DNA of 6,405 nucleotides from an uncultured bacterium. GTDB lineage: Bacteria; Actinomycetota; Coriobacteriia; Coriobacteriales; Coriobacteriaceae. Made by a program: the position numbers and the translations under genes. Of this stretch, positions 1 to 5,310 are shown piece by piece. The stretch lies in NCBI GenBank assembly GCA_905215725.1, contig CAJMRD010000102.1, positions 1 to 6,405 on the forward strand. Reading direction: 5' to 3'. The notes beneath the pieces were generated by a model. It saw nothing but the letters and a program-made list of their open reading frames with translations. It ran no database searches and had not been told where the DNA came from. Position 1 is the stretch's first letter; every line of letters begins with the position of its first letter.

Positions 1-94
1 CGAAGACGGTGTAGACAACCATCTCAATGCACGCGATAAGCAGTATCAGGCCGAGAATCCATTCCGTTCGCCGAAATCGACAAGAAAAAGTCAT
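1..94 (-). CDS. N-terminal start of an unidentified membrane protein (partial, runs off the left edge)
   Basis: Only the first 31 codons are in the window, so no family can be named. The ATG at 94-92 is preceded by AAAAGGAGCGAAG, a strong ribosome site (AAGGAG) about 6 bases upstream, which makes this start convincing despite the short length. The peptide opens with a basic stretch (MTFSCRFRRTEW) and continues with a hydrophobic run (ILGLILLIACIEMVVYTVF), which reads as a signal anchor or first membrane segment with the positive N-terminus inside. A good sigma-70-like promoter lies just upstream (118-146). The gene is divergent from the plus-strand gene starting at 344. It lies on the left side of the suspected junction near 553, so it may not belong to the same genome as the rest of the window. 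Confidence 0.6.
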   Translation of the reverse strand, partial: MTFSCRFRRTEWILGLILLIACIEMVVYTVF

Positions 95-117
95 CTTCGC
101 TCCTTTTCACGAAAATC

Positions 118-146
118 AATACATCCCTTTTTTATGCCGCCGTCAA
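118..146 (-). promoter_or_regulatory. Sigma-70-like promoter for the gene at 94..1
   Basis: Read on the minus strand, TTGACG (146-141, 5 of 6 matches to the -35 consensus) is separated by exactly 17 bases from TGTATT (123-118, 4 of 6 to the -10 consensus). The predicted start of transcription is near 111, giving a short leader that contains the AAGGAG site of the gene starting at 94. Spacing, orientation and distance all agree. The -10 is imperfect. Confidence 0.45.
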
Positions 147-191
147 CTCATCGGCGTGCCGGCAAGCGATCTTTGTTGAAAGCTCCGCAAC

Positions 192-220
192 GCCCATCCG
201 AAAAGGGGACGGCTTTTTTT
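192..220 (+). terminator. Possible weak intrinsic terminator (imperfect stem plus seven T)
   Basis: On the plus strand GCC (192-194) can pair with GGC (211-213), and TCC (197-199) with GGG (205-207) including one G-U pair. Bulged or unpaired bases lie between the two stem parts, and seven T follow (214-220). The T run is good but the stem is poor. No plus-strand gene is visible upstream in the window, so what it would terminate is unclear. Confidence 0.25.
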
Positions 221-238
221 CGTAAAACACCCCGACGG

Positions 239-268
239 GTGACAGCTCTCCCCACTCATTAATGGAAT
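239..268 (+). promoter_or_regulatory. Weak candidate promoter for the plus-strand membrane gene at 344
   Basis: GTGACA (239-244, 5 of 6 to the -35 consensus) is followed after 18 bases by TGGAAT (263-268, 4 of 6 to the -10 consensus). It would give a leader of roughly 70 bases before the ATG at 344. The match is modest and could be chance. Confidence 0.22.
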
Positions 269-343
269 ACAGATGGACAAATGCCGATAGCAATGGGCCA
301 TCGGGACACCTTTCCTCACCCTTTCCCGCAAGAGAAAACCTCC

Positions 344-964
344 ATGAAAACCCAATCCGCCCAAAATTCCGCCCTGCTGTGGGCCGGTTATGCCCTGCTG
401 CTTCTCTTCATGTTTTCGCTGCACGTTCAGGCGCTGTTCTCTCTGGGTCTCGTCGCGCTGATTCTCGGCTATGTGACGCGCAACCGCTTCCGCAAGCATG
501 AGTGGAGCCTTGGGGTCGCCCATGCTTCGTGGCAGATCAATACGGTCTGGTTGTCCCTGTTGCTCGGCGTTCTCGGTCTTAAACTCCTCGGAGCCGGAAT
601 GGGCGATGGTGCCCAGATTGCGCTCGAGCTCCTCGGCGGTCATGCCAATGCCGTTATCCGAGATGGTAATGGTGCGGGCGTCTTTATCAAAGGAGACGCG
701 AATGGCCAGGTCGCCCTGGTCGATCTTGACGCTCGGATCCTGCAGGCTCTTAAAGTTGAGCTTGTCGACGGCATCGCTCGCGTTAGAGATAAGCTCGCGC
801 AGGAAGATTTCCTTATTGGTGTAGATGGAGTTGATCATGAGGTCGAGCAGTTTTTTGCTCTCGGTCTTAAATTGACGCATGTGCAGTCCTTTCGCGCTAC
901 CCCCGTCCGCAAAAACGGCCCGGTTGCCCGAGCCGCATCGCAGACCTGCTATGTTCAGACTTAG
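344..964 (+). CDS. Start of a small DUF4870-like integral membrane protein, truncated near 553-575; the rest of the frame is antisense htpG
   Basis: From the ATG at 344 the first 70-78 residues read like a real small membrane protein. There is a hydrophobic segment at about residues 9-27, a second at 30-45, a basic loop (TRNRFRKHEW), and then a His-x-x-Trp-Gln-Ile-Asn-Thr-Val-Trp stretch at about 60-69 leading into a third hydrophobic run. That order (helix, helix, basic loop, H..WQI.T.W, helix) recalls small proteobacterial DUF4870-type inner-membrane proteins; this is from memory and tentative. From about codon 71 the frame runs over the antisense strand of htpG and stays open only by chance to the TAG at 962-964, so the C-terminal two thirds is not part of the original protein. 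An in-frame ATG at 281 exists, but the sequence between does not look like protein and has no better ribosome site. The site before 344 (AAGAGA) is itself weak. Function unknown. Confidence 0.45.
   Translation: MKTQSAQNSALLWAGYALLLLFMFSLHVQALFSLGLVALILGYVTRNRFRKHEWSLGVAHASWQINTVWLSLLLGVLGLKLLGAGMGDGAQIALELLGGHANAVIRDGNGAGVFIKGDANGQVALVDLDARILQALKVELVDGIARVRDKLAQEDFLIGVDGVDHEVEQFFALGLKLTHVQSFRATPVRKNGPVARAASQTCYVQT
545..575. other. Breakpoint joining truncated htpG to unrelated DNA
   Basis: HtpG similarity on the minus strand is clear down to the codon at 556-554 (after ...KTENAEQQG) and then ends; the expected GQFGVGFYS segment never appears. On the plus strand a convincing membrane-protein frame arriving from the left loses meaning in the same stretch. 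Both genes are therefore broken at one point, placed at about 553-556, with a possible few bases of shared sequence up to about 575. No insertion-sequence ends, target duplication or repeats are visible at the join. Confidence 0.65.
911..935 (-). terminator. Strong hairpin plus U5 in the htpG leader (terminator or attenuator)
   Basis: Read on the minus strand, CGGCTCGG, loop GCAA, CCGGGCCG form an 8-bp stem (one G-U pair) closed by a GNRA-type tetraloop and followed directly by TTTTT. On the plus strand the arms are 916-923 and 928-935, with A5 at 911-915. This is a textbook intrinsic terminator in minus orientation. It lies 148 bases past the acetyltransferase stop but only 30 bases before the htpG ATG, leaving no room for a full promoter downstream. 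It therefore either ends the upstream transcript or sits inside the htpG leader as an attenuator. Confidence 0.7.
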
Positions 965-966
965 AT

Positions 967-1039
967 TTTATAACCCAATAGCGCGCATATATACATACGG
1001 AATCGAAAAACTGTATGTCCGAGCGCTCCAATGCGTCAA
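967..1039 (-). promoter_or_regulatory. Likely htpG promoter region with an inverted repeat
   Basis: The best box pair on the minus strand is TTGACG (1039-1034, 5 of 6) and TACAGT (1015-1010, 4 of 6) with an 18-base spacer. A second -10-like TATAAA lies at 972-967 without a good -35. An inverted repeat spans the first -10: ACATACGG (993-1000) pairs with CTGTATGT (1011-1018) over 8 positions, one of them G-T, around a 10-base loop. An 8-base palindrome GAGCGCTC (1021-1028) lies inside the spacer. This stretch is AT-rich compared with its surroundings, as expected for a promoter. No CIRCE element (TTAGCACTC-N9-GAGTGCTAA) is present. Confidence 0.35.
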
Positions 1040-1044
1040 TTGCC

Positions 1045-1091
1045 AAGGAGTGTCCCCAGCTGCCGGCAGAAAAGGAACGTCCCTATCTGCC
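1045..1091. repeat. Two imperfect 20-base direct repeats with a central palindrome
   Basis: AAGGAGTGTCCCCAGCTGCC (1045-1064) and AAGGAACGTCCCTATCTGCC (1072-1091) match at 16 of 20 positions with a period of 27 bases. Between and partly within them lies the perfect palindrome CTGCCGGCAG (1060-1069). The right copy overlaps the last codons and stop of the acetyltransferase gene. The form suggests a REP-like extragenic element, but copy number cannot be seen in one window. Confidence 0.45.
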
Positions 1092-1583
1092 ATCTACGCG
1101 CTTGGCCATCCAGACATGGGGCTGGCCCTCGTCTTCGTAATCTACCGGGGCAATTTGCGTGTAGCCCGCCTTTACATAGAGCGGCAGCACGTATTCCTGC
1201 GCATGCAGCTTAATAAGCTTGGCGCCGGCATCGCGTGCACACGAAGCACTGGTCTCCACGATCGCACTCGCCAGTCCGCGACGACGCATAGCCGGCAGCA
1301 CGGCGACGCGCCCCATAATGTAGGTCTCCCCCGCCGCAACGCCTTCGTCCATGTCGCATGCCGGCAACACCGGGGCCTCTGCGTCAGCCACGCGCTCAAG
1401 CTCTTCGGGAAACACGCGCGAGCAACCGGCAAGCTCGCCGTCTACATAGAGCGTCACATGAATGCAGTTTGGATCCTCGTCGATAGCGTCGAACTCATTC
1501 TCGTAGCCCTGCTCGTCCATAAAAACGACGCGGCGCACCAACGCCGCGTCATCAAAGCATCCCGTCTTAAGTTGGATATCCAT
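1083..1583 (-). CDS. GNAT-family N-acetyltransferase (ElaA/YjcF-like)
   Basis: This is a cytosolic acetyltransferase that should transfer acetyl from acetyl-CoA to an amine on an unknown substrate. The ATG at 1583 is preferred over an in-frame ATG at 1601 because AAAGGG lies about 6 bases before it; this gives 166 residues, normal for a single-domain GNAT. Counting from that start, residues 17-38 (RRVVFMDEQGYENEFDAIDE) match the ElaA/YjcF opening of VF..EQG..xE.D..D. The acetyl-CoA-binding motif is GRVAVLPAMRRRGLASAIVE (R-R-x-G-L-A form, about 91-110). The tail shows LHAQEYVLPLYVKAGY then PHVWMAKR, both typical of this subgroup. It lies 39 bases after the cpsB-like stop with no clear terminator between, so it may be co-transcribed, though its role need not be in polysaccharide. 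Short GTCCCTA/TAGGGAC motifs flank it on both sides. The family is well supported; the substrate is unknown. Confidence 0.88.
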   Translation of the reverse strand: MDIQLKTGCFDDAALVRRVVFMDEQGYENEFDAIDEDPNCIHVTLYVDGELAGCSRVFPEELERVADAEAPVLPACDMDEGVAAGETYIMGRVAVLPAMRRRGLASAIVETSASCARDAGAKLIKLHAQEYVLPLYVKAGYTQIAPVDYEDEGQPHVWMAKRVDGR

Positions 1584-1610
1584 GGCTGCCCTTTCATTCA
1601 ATGCGAACGT

Positions 1611-1652
1611 TAGGGACAGATTTTAGCGAAAATGAGCTCCGCGCACGCTAAA
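1611..1652. repeat. TAGGGAC motif and inverted repeat at the cpsB/GNAT boundary
   Basis: TAGGGAC (1611-1617) is the inverted partner of GTCCCTA (1079-1085) on the other side of the acetyltransferase gene. Next to it, TTTAGCG (1622-1628) and CGCTAAA (1646-1652) form a 7-base inverted repeat around 17 bases, and the phosphatase stop codon lies in one arm. There is no T run, so a terminator is unlikely. It may be the edge of a REP-like element. Confidence 0.3.
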
Positions 1653-2273
1653 CTTCGCGCGAGCCTTCGCCAGGCAATCGTAATGACCCACGTTATGGGC
1701 ATCGCTCGCGATGAAACTGTACAGGTTCTGATCGAACAGGCGCTGTGCCGGCTTTTTCTCGCGACCAAAGCGACCGCCGGCAATAAAGTCCGCCGAAGCC
1801 TGCAGCTTGCAGCCCATATCGACCAGGCGCTCCGCCACGCTTACATCCTTTTGAACCGCACGATAGCGCTCAGGATGAGCGATAATCACCTGGTAACCAC
1901 GGCACTGCAAATCGTAAATCGTGTTCTCGTACTCTCTAAACGCATACGCATCGGCATGCGTCGAAAGCTCGAGCAGAAACTCGTTGGTCCCATCGAAATG
2001 CAAGTGCTCCGCAGCATCGATACCAAGCTCAACGAGCTTTCGATGGTTGACCTCGAAGCCCATCTGGAGCGGAAAGCCGTCAGCGTTATCACGCAGCAGC
2101 TCAAAGGCATCCCACATCTTGTCGTAATCAAAATAGGGATCACGGCAGTGAGGAGTGCAAACGATTCTGGTTACACCGGCCCGCTTGGCAGCCTCGAGCA
2201 TCGCCAAGCTCTCATCGAGATCGGCGGCGCCGTCGTCTACACCCGGCAAGATATGGCAATGAATGTCACGCAT
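1623..2273 (-). CDS. cpsB: CpsB/YwqE-type PHP-domain protein-tyrosine phosphatase
   Basis: This is a metal-dependent tyrosine phosphatase of the PHP superfamily that dephosphorylates the CpsD-type autokinase and so resets capsule or exopolysaccharide synthesis. All expected metal-site motifs are present: DIHCHILPGVDDG (residues 3-15, His5 and His7), TPH (40-42), AHPER (132-136) and SDAHN (190-194). The ATG at 2273 has a TTAAGG ribosome site about 8 bases upstream. It starts 17 bases after the kinase stop, consistent with one transcript. At 216 residues it is shorter than the roughly 240-255 usual for CpsB and YwqE: only 22 residues follow SDAHN, where the family normally has a longer C-terminal helix region. 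The catalytic core is intact, so activity is plausible. The short tail coincides with an inverted repeat at the stop. Confidence 0.9.
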   Translation of the reverse strand: MRDIHCHILPGVDDGAADLDESLAMLEAAKRAGVTRIVCTPHCRDPYFDYDKMWDAFELLRDNADGFPLQMGFEVNHRKLVELGIDAAEHLHFDGTNEFLLELSTHADAYAFREYENTIYDLQCRGYQVIIAHPERYRAVQKDVSVAERLVDMGCKLQASADFIAGGRFGREKKPAQRLFDQNLYSFIASDAHNVGHYDCLAKARAKFSVRGAHFR

Positions 2274-2290
2274 AGGTCAGCCTTAATCAA

Positions 2291-3028
2291 CTAAACGTTT
2301 GCTCGGTTGGTGAAGATGCCCTTTTTGGAAGCCCCCTGATCGTCGGAGCCCTTCTTCACCTTCTTACCGTCCTTGGTGTAGTAGGAGTAGTAGTACTCGC
2401 TGGTCTCGGTCTCGCAGTAGTTCATAACGGTACCGATGAGCTTGACCTTCTCGGACTTCTTAAGCTGACCGATAGCGTTGAGCGCCTCCTCGCGCTTGGT
2501 GAAATCCTCACGCACGACAAAAAGCGTGCCGTCGGTCAAGCTGGCAATCTCGGCAGCATCGATGAAGGTGCCGACCGGAGGAGCATCGAAGATGACGTAC
2601 TGGAACTTGGCGGACAGTGCCTTTACCAGCTTGGCAAAGCGATGGGAGACGATGATGTCGGCAGGATTGGGAATGTGCGGCTCGGCATCGAGGAAGTAGA
2701 AGTTCTTCTGACCCGTCTCGACAATTGCCTGGTCAATGGAGATCTGCTCGGAAAGGACCGCATAGAGTCCGCCGCGCGAACGAACGCCGAGCATATCGGA
2801 AAGGGACCTGCGGCGCATATCGGCCTCGACCAGGAGCACGGACTTGCCGCTCGTGGCGATTGCCTGAGCAAGGTTAATGGAAACCGTAGACTTGCCCTCG
2901 TTGGGAATCGAGGAGGTAACGGTGATGGTGCGAATGGGGTCGTCCACGCTCGCAAAGCGGATGTTGGCCAGAAGGGTCTTGGCGGCATTCTGTACAACGA
3001 GCTTATCGGTGTTCTTTGCCTTAGCCAT
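2291..3028 (-). CDS. cpsD: CpsD/CapB-type bacterial tyrosine autokinase (BY-kinase)
   Basis: This is the cytosolic kinase half of a polysaccharide chain-length control system. It has a P-loop ATPase fold that autophosphorylates a C-terminal tyrosine cluster when stimulated by its membrane partner. In the 245 residues one sees Walker A SSIPNEGKST (39-48, Lys46), Walker A' LLVEADMRRRS (65-75), Walker B YVIFDAPPVG (144-153, Asp148) and the tail cluster SEYYYSYY (210-217) with five tyrosines, followed by a lysine-rich end. There is no membrane segment of its own, as in the Gram-positive and actinobacterial split form; the activator is the upstream gene at 3031-3687. Its ATG lies 2 bases after that gene's stop. 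The ribosome site AAAGGTGG is inside the upstream gene's last codons, implying translational coupling. Length is normal for CpsD/CapB. Confidence 0.93.
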   Translation of the reverse strand: MAKAKNTDKLVVQNAAKTLLANIRFASVDDPIRTITVTSSIPNEGKSTVSINLAQAIATSGKSVLLVEADMRRRSLSDMLGVRSRGGLYAVLSEQISIDQAIVETGQKNFYFLDAEPHIPNPADIIVSHRFAKLVKALSAKFQYVIFDAPPVGTFIDAAEIASLTDGTLFVVREDFTKREEALNAIGQLKKSEKVKLIGTVMNYCETETSEYYYSYYTKDGKKVKKGSDDQGASKKGIFTNRANV

Positions 3029-3030
3029 GC

Positions 3031-3687
3031 CTATTTACCACCTTTCATAGCCGGAATTCGGCCAACAACGGGAATGCCCAGGAGCTCTTCTGCCTCTTCG
3101 GCACCGCGGATGCGGGTGTTGAGCATGTCTGCCAAAACGACATAGGCAACTGCGATAAAGATGCCCGCGAGGAACGCGACAGCAACGTACAGCATACGCT
3201 TGGGGCCGCTGGGGGCTTCGGGGGTCTTAGCCTCGTCGATAACGTTGATGCTCTGGGCAGCGCCGACGTTCTGAGCGACCGTACTCACCGAGCTAGCTAT
3301 GGCCTTTGCGACCTTAGCCGTCTCCTTGGCATCGGTGCCGGTAACCGAAAGCGTAATGACACGCGTGGTGGTCTCGGAGGAAACAGACACCTTGTAGTCA
3401 TCTAGATCGGTGAGGCCCAGTTCATTGGCTGCGCCGCTCTTAACGCTATCGCTATCCAGCAGCGTGGCGATATCGTTGGAAAGCATCTGACTCGCCGAGA
3501 GATCGTTGTAGCTCATCTGACCGCTATCGTCGGTCTTGGCGAGAATGTACATGCTCGTCGTCGCGGTATAGGTGTTGTCCATCGCAACGAAGGACACGAT
3601 GCCCATGGCGATCGCGCAGACCACCGGAAGGGTGATGACCAGCTGAAGGTGCTTCTTCAGCAGCTGGAACAGTTCGAGAAGGGTCAT
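3031..3687 (-). CDS. cpsC: Wzz/CpsC-type polysaccharide co-polymerase and kinase activator
   Basis: This membrane protein controls the chain length of an exported polysaccharide and activates the CpsD-type kinase. The 218 residues show a short cytosolic N-terminus (MTLLELFQLLKKH), a first membrane helix at about 15-36, an outer domain of about 130 residues, and a second helix at about 166-187. The second helix is preceded by a proline-containing segment (TPEAPSGPKR, 155-164) that is typical of Wzz proteins. The cytosolic tail ADMLNTRIRGAEEAEELLGI and VVGRIP is the conserved kinase-contacting region of the CpsC/CapA group. The ATG at 3687 is preceded by GAAAGGCAAGCTGC. It is the first gene of a three-gene unit (co-polymerase, kinase, phosphatase), unlike the streptococcal order in which the phosphatase comes first. 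Confidence 0.92.
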   Translation of the reverse strand: MTLLELFQLLKKHLQLVITLPVVCAIAMGIVSFVAMDNTYTATTSMYILAKTDDSGQMSYNDLSASQMLSNDIATLLDSDSVKSGAANELGLTDLDDYKVSVSSETTTRVITLSVTGTDAKETAKVAKAIASSVSTVAQNVGAAQSINVIDEAKTPEAPSGPKRMLYVAVAFLAGIFIAVAYVVLADMLNTRIRGAEEAEELLGIPVVGRIPAMKGGK

Positions 3688-3765
3688 GCAGCTTGCCTTT
3701 CATTTCCCCAGTTCGGATTGACAAAACTGTCCGTATGTTATCGCATCTTTTTACCGAGACCAAAC

Positions 3766-3796
3766 TCTATACATAAGAAACAGGCTCTCCTGTAAA
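3766..3796 (-). promoter_or_regulatory. Candidate promoter of the cpsC-cpsD-cpsB unit with an overlapping palindrome
   Basis: On the minus strand TTTACA (3796-3791, 5 of 6 to -35) is followed after 19 bases by TATAGA (3771-3766, 4 of 6 to -10); the spacing is longer than ideal. A perfect 5-bp inverted repeat ACAGG-CTCT-CCTGT (3780-3793) overlaps the -35 box and could be an operator. A weaker extended -10 (TGCGATAAC, -10 at 3742-3737) is an alternative. Some promoter is expected here because a hairpin ends the upstream unit. Confidence 0.3.
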
Positions 3797-3828
3797 AATG
3801 TCGGAAGCAATCGTAAAATTGCACAACA

Positions 3829-3857
3829 ACGCCGCACCCGAAAGTCAAATGCGGCGT
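3829..3857 (-). terminator. GC-rich hairpin after the histidine kinase gene, probable terminator
   Basis: ACGCCGCA (3829-3836) and TGCGGCGT (3850-3857) form a perfect 8-bp stem around a 13-base loop, 25 bases past the kinase stop. On the minus strand it is followed by TGTTGTGCAATTTT, which is T-rich but interrupted, so termination may be partial. It separates the phosphate two-component genes from the polysaccharide genes. Confidence 0.5.
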
Positions 3858-3882
3858 CTACATCAATATCTATGTTGTATCG

Positions 3883-5307
3883 CTATGCGAATGGCTCGTC
3901 CTGCTGTATGGGAAACGTCACCGTAATGGTGGTTCCCACGCCCAACTCGCTCGACAGATCGAGCGTGGCGTGATGATACAGGGCCGCATGCTTGACAATG
4001 GCAAGCCCCAGACCGGTTCCGCCGCGTGCCTTGGACCTACTCTTGTCCACGCGATAGAACCGCTCAAATACCTTGCCCTGTTCTTCAGGCGCGATACCGA
4101 TTCCCGTGTCGGCGACCGCAAGGAACGGATGGCCTTCGTCGTTGGTGCCGCACTGCAGCGTAACCGTACCGCCGGGTCGATTGTAGCGGATGGCGTTGCT
4201 TGCCAGATTATAGATGAGCTCGTCAATCAAGCGCGACACGCCCTCGATGACCACAGGCTTGGTCTCATGACTTATCGTCACATTCGCCTGACGGGCGACC
4301 TGTTCAAGACGCTGCTCGACCGCGTAGATGGCACGCGAGAGCTCAATAGGCTCCGTGGACCCAATGGGCACCGCCTCGCCCTCAGCTGCACGCTCGGCCT
4401 CGTCCAAGTTAGACAGCGTAAGGATATCGTTGACAAGCGCTGCCAAGCGGCCCGCCTCACGATAGATGCGACCGCCAAAGTTGCGCAGGTCGCCCTCGCC
4501 CTCGACCATGCCGTTTGCGATGAGCTCGGCATAGCCCGAAATCGCCGTAAGCGGCGTCTTGAGCTCATGGGTGATATTCGCCGTGAACTCGCGGCGCATA
4601 CGGTCGTTGTCCGCTAGCACCGCCATTTGGCGCTTGAGTTCCTGGCGCTGCGACTCGATACGCTCAAGCATGGGGACCATCTCGGCATAGGCGTGCTCAT
4701 AGCTACGGCGTGGGTGGTCCAAATCCACCTCTTGCAACGGCGCGATGATGGCACGGGACTCGCGGCGCGCCATAAAAAACGAGAGTACCGCACCCGCTGC
4801 TGCGATAAGCAGCATCGGCGCCACCATCGACAGCAAAATCGCCGCAACGCCAGGCTGGGCCTGCGCCAAGCGGACAACCTGGCCGTTATCAAGGGCGACG
4901 GCGCGATACAGCATAATCTCGTCGAGCGTAGAGCTTGCGCGCTCCGCGGAACCCAAACCACTCTCAAAGGCCTCGATGACCTCGGGGCGATCGCCATGGT
5001 TGGGCAGTGTGGAAGGCGACGCCTCGTTGTCGTAGGCAACCGATCCATCCTTGTTAATCAGCGTGATGCGCAAGTCCTCGCGATCGAGACTACGCAAGAA
5101 CGGGATGGGCTCCTGCTGTTCGTCGAGAGCGGCAGCAATGAGCTCGGTTTCCTGCGCCAGATTGGCACTCGTGGCATCCGCCAAGGTGTTTTGCACAAAG
5201 AACGCACCCAGCACCGTAAACGCCACGATAACCGCCATGGCGCAGACAAAGATCGTCACAAAAACGCGGTGCGACAGCGTATGTTTTCCCTGGGGGGCGA
5301 AGACCAC
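3883..5307 (-). CDS. phoR: PhoR-like membrane sensor histidine kinase
   Basis: This is the sensor of a two-component system: it autophosphorylates on a histidine and passes the phosphate to the regulator encoded just upstream. The 474 residues show a first membrane helix (about 14-38), an outer sensor domain of about 115 residues, a second helix (about 155-180) and a degenerate HAMP-like linker with IIAPLQEVDLDHP. The H box THELKTPL has His247. The ATPase domain has the N box NLASNAIRYN (about 367-376), G1 DTGIGI (400-405), F box FERFYRV and G2 GGTGLGLAIVKH (429-440). The start is GTG at 5307, chosen because GGAGGAG lies 6 bases upstream and overlaps the end of the regulator gene; only 3 bases separate the two genes, so translation is probably coupled. 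A phosphate role is inferred from pstB upstream. All catalytic motifs are intact. Confidence 0.9.
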   Translation of the reverse strand: MVFAPQGKHTLSHRVFVTIFVCAMAVIVAFTVLGAFFVQNTLADATSANLAQETELIAAALDEQQEPIPFLRSLDREDLRITLINKDGSVAYDNEASPSTLPNHGDRPEVIEAFESGLGSAERASSTLDEIMLYRAVALDNGQVVRLAQAQPGVAAILLSMVAPMLLIAAAGAVLSFFMARRESRAIIAPLQEVDLDHPRRSYEHAYAEMVPMLERIESQRQELKRQMAVLADNDRMRREFTANITHELKTPLTAISGYAELIANGMVEGEGDLRNFGGRIYREAGRLAALVNDILTLSNLDEAERAAEGEAVPIGSTEPIELSRAIYAVEQRLEQVARQANVTISHETKPVVIEGVSRLIDELIYNLASNAIRYNRPGGTVTLQCGTNDEGHPFLAVADTGIGIAPEEQGKVFERFYRVDKSRSKARGGTGLGLAIVKHAALYHHATLDLSSELGVGTTITVTFPIQQDEPFA

Positions 5308-5310
5308 GGG

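Larger units (their letters stand above)
143..880 (-). pseudogene. htpG: htpG (Hsp90 chaperone) N-terminal fragment, cut after about residue 109
   Basis: HtpG is the bacterial Hsp90, an ATP-driven cytosolic dimeric chaperone of about 620-650 residues. Residues 1-109 here (880 to about 554) are an excellent N-terminal ATPase start: MRQFKTESKKLLDLMINSIY, then the nucleotide-binding helix ELISNASDA (Asn33), then SDNGIGM (Asp75), then LGTIAHSGSEEF. The frame stays open to a stop at 143, but residues 110-245 are a low-complexity Gln/Arg/Gly-rich antisense reading of the plus-strand membrane gene, not HtpG. Missing are the GQFGVGFYS lid motif and the whole middle and C-terminal dimerisation domains, so no working chaperone is encoded here. 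The start is firm: GAAAGGACTGCAC precedes the ATG at 880. Either the cell lost htpG by a rearrangement or the contig is chimeric; I favour the latter. Confidence 0.8.

Noticed and set aside
1..550. Neisserial DNA uptake sequence (GCCGTCTGAA) to support the origin of the left part
   Set aside because: No exact copy on either strand; GCCGTCAAC near 139 is not close enough, so the source of the left part stays open.
143..553. C-terminal 136 residues of the htpG frame as a novel fused domain
   Set aside because: This part is exactly antisense to a more convincing plus-strand membrane-protein start and is low-complexity Gln/Arg/Gly-rich, so a real fusion domain is unlikely.
1584..1601. ATG at 1601 as the acetyltransferase start
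   Set aside because: The AAAGGG ribosome site lies downstream of it and correctly spaced for the ATG at 1583.
879..1613. Plus-strand open frame of 244 codons
   Set aside because: It is mostly antisense to the acetyltransferase, crosses the htpG promoter gap, and has no domain-like sequence.
1632..2294. Plus-strand open frame of 220 codons
   Set aside because: It is the antisense of the CpsB-type phosphatase, with no ribosome site and no recognisable motif.
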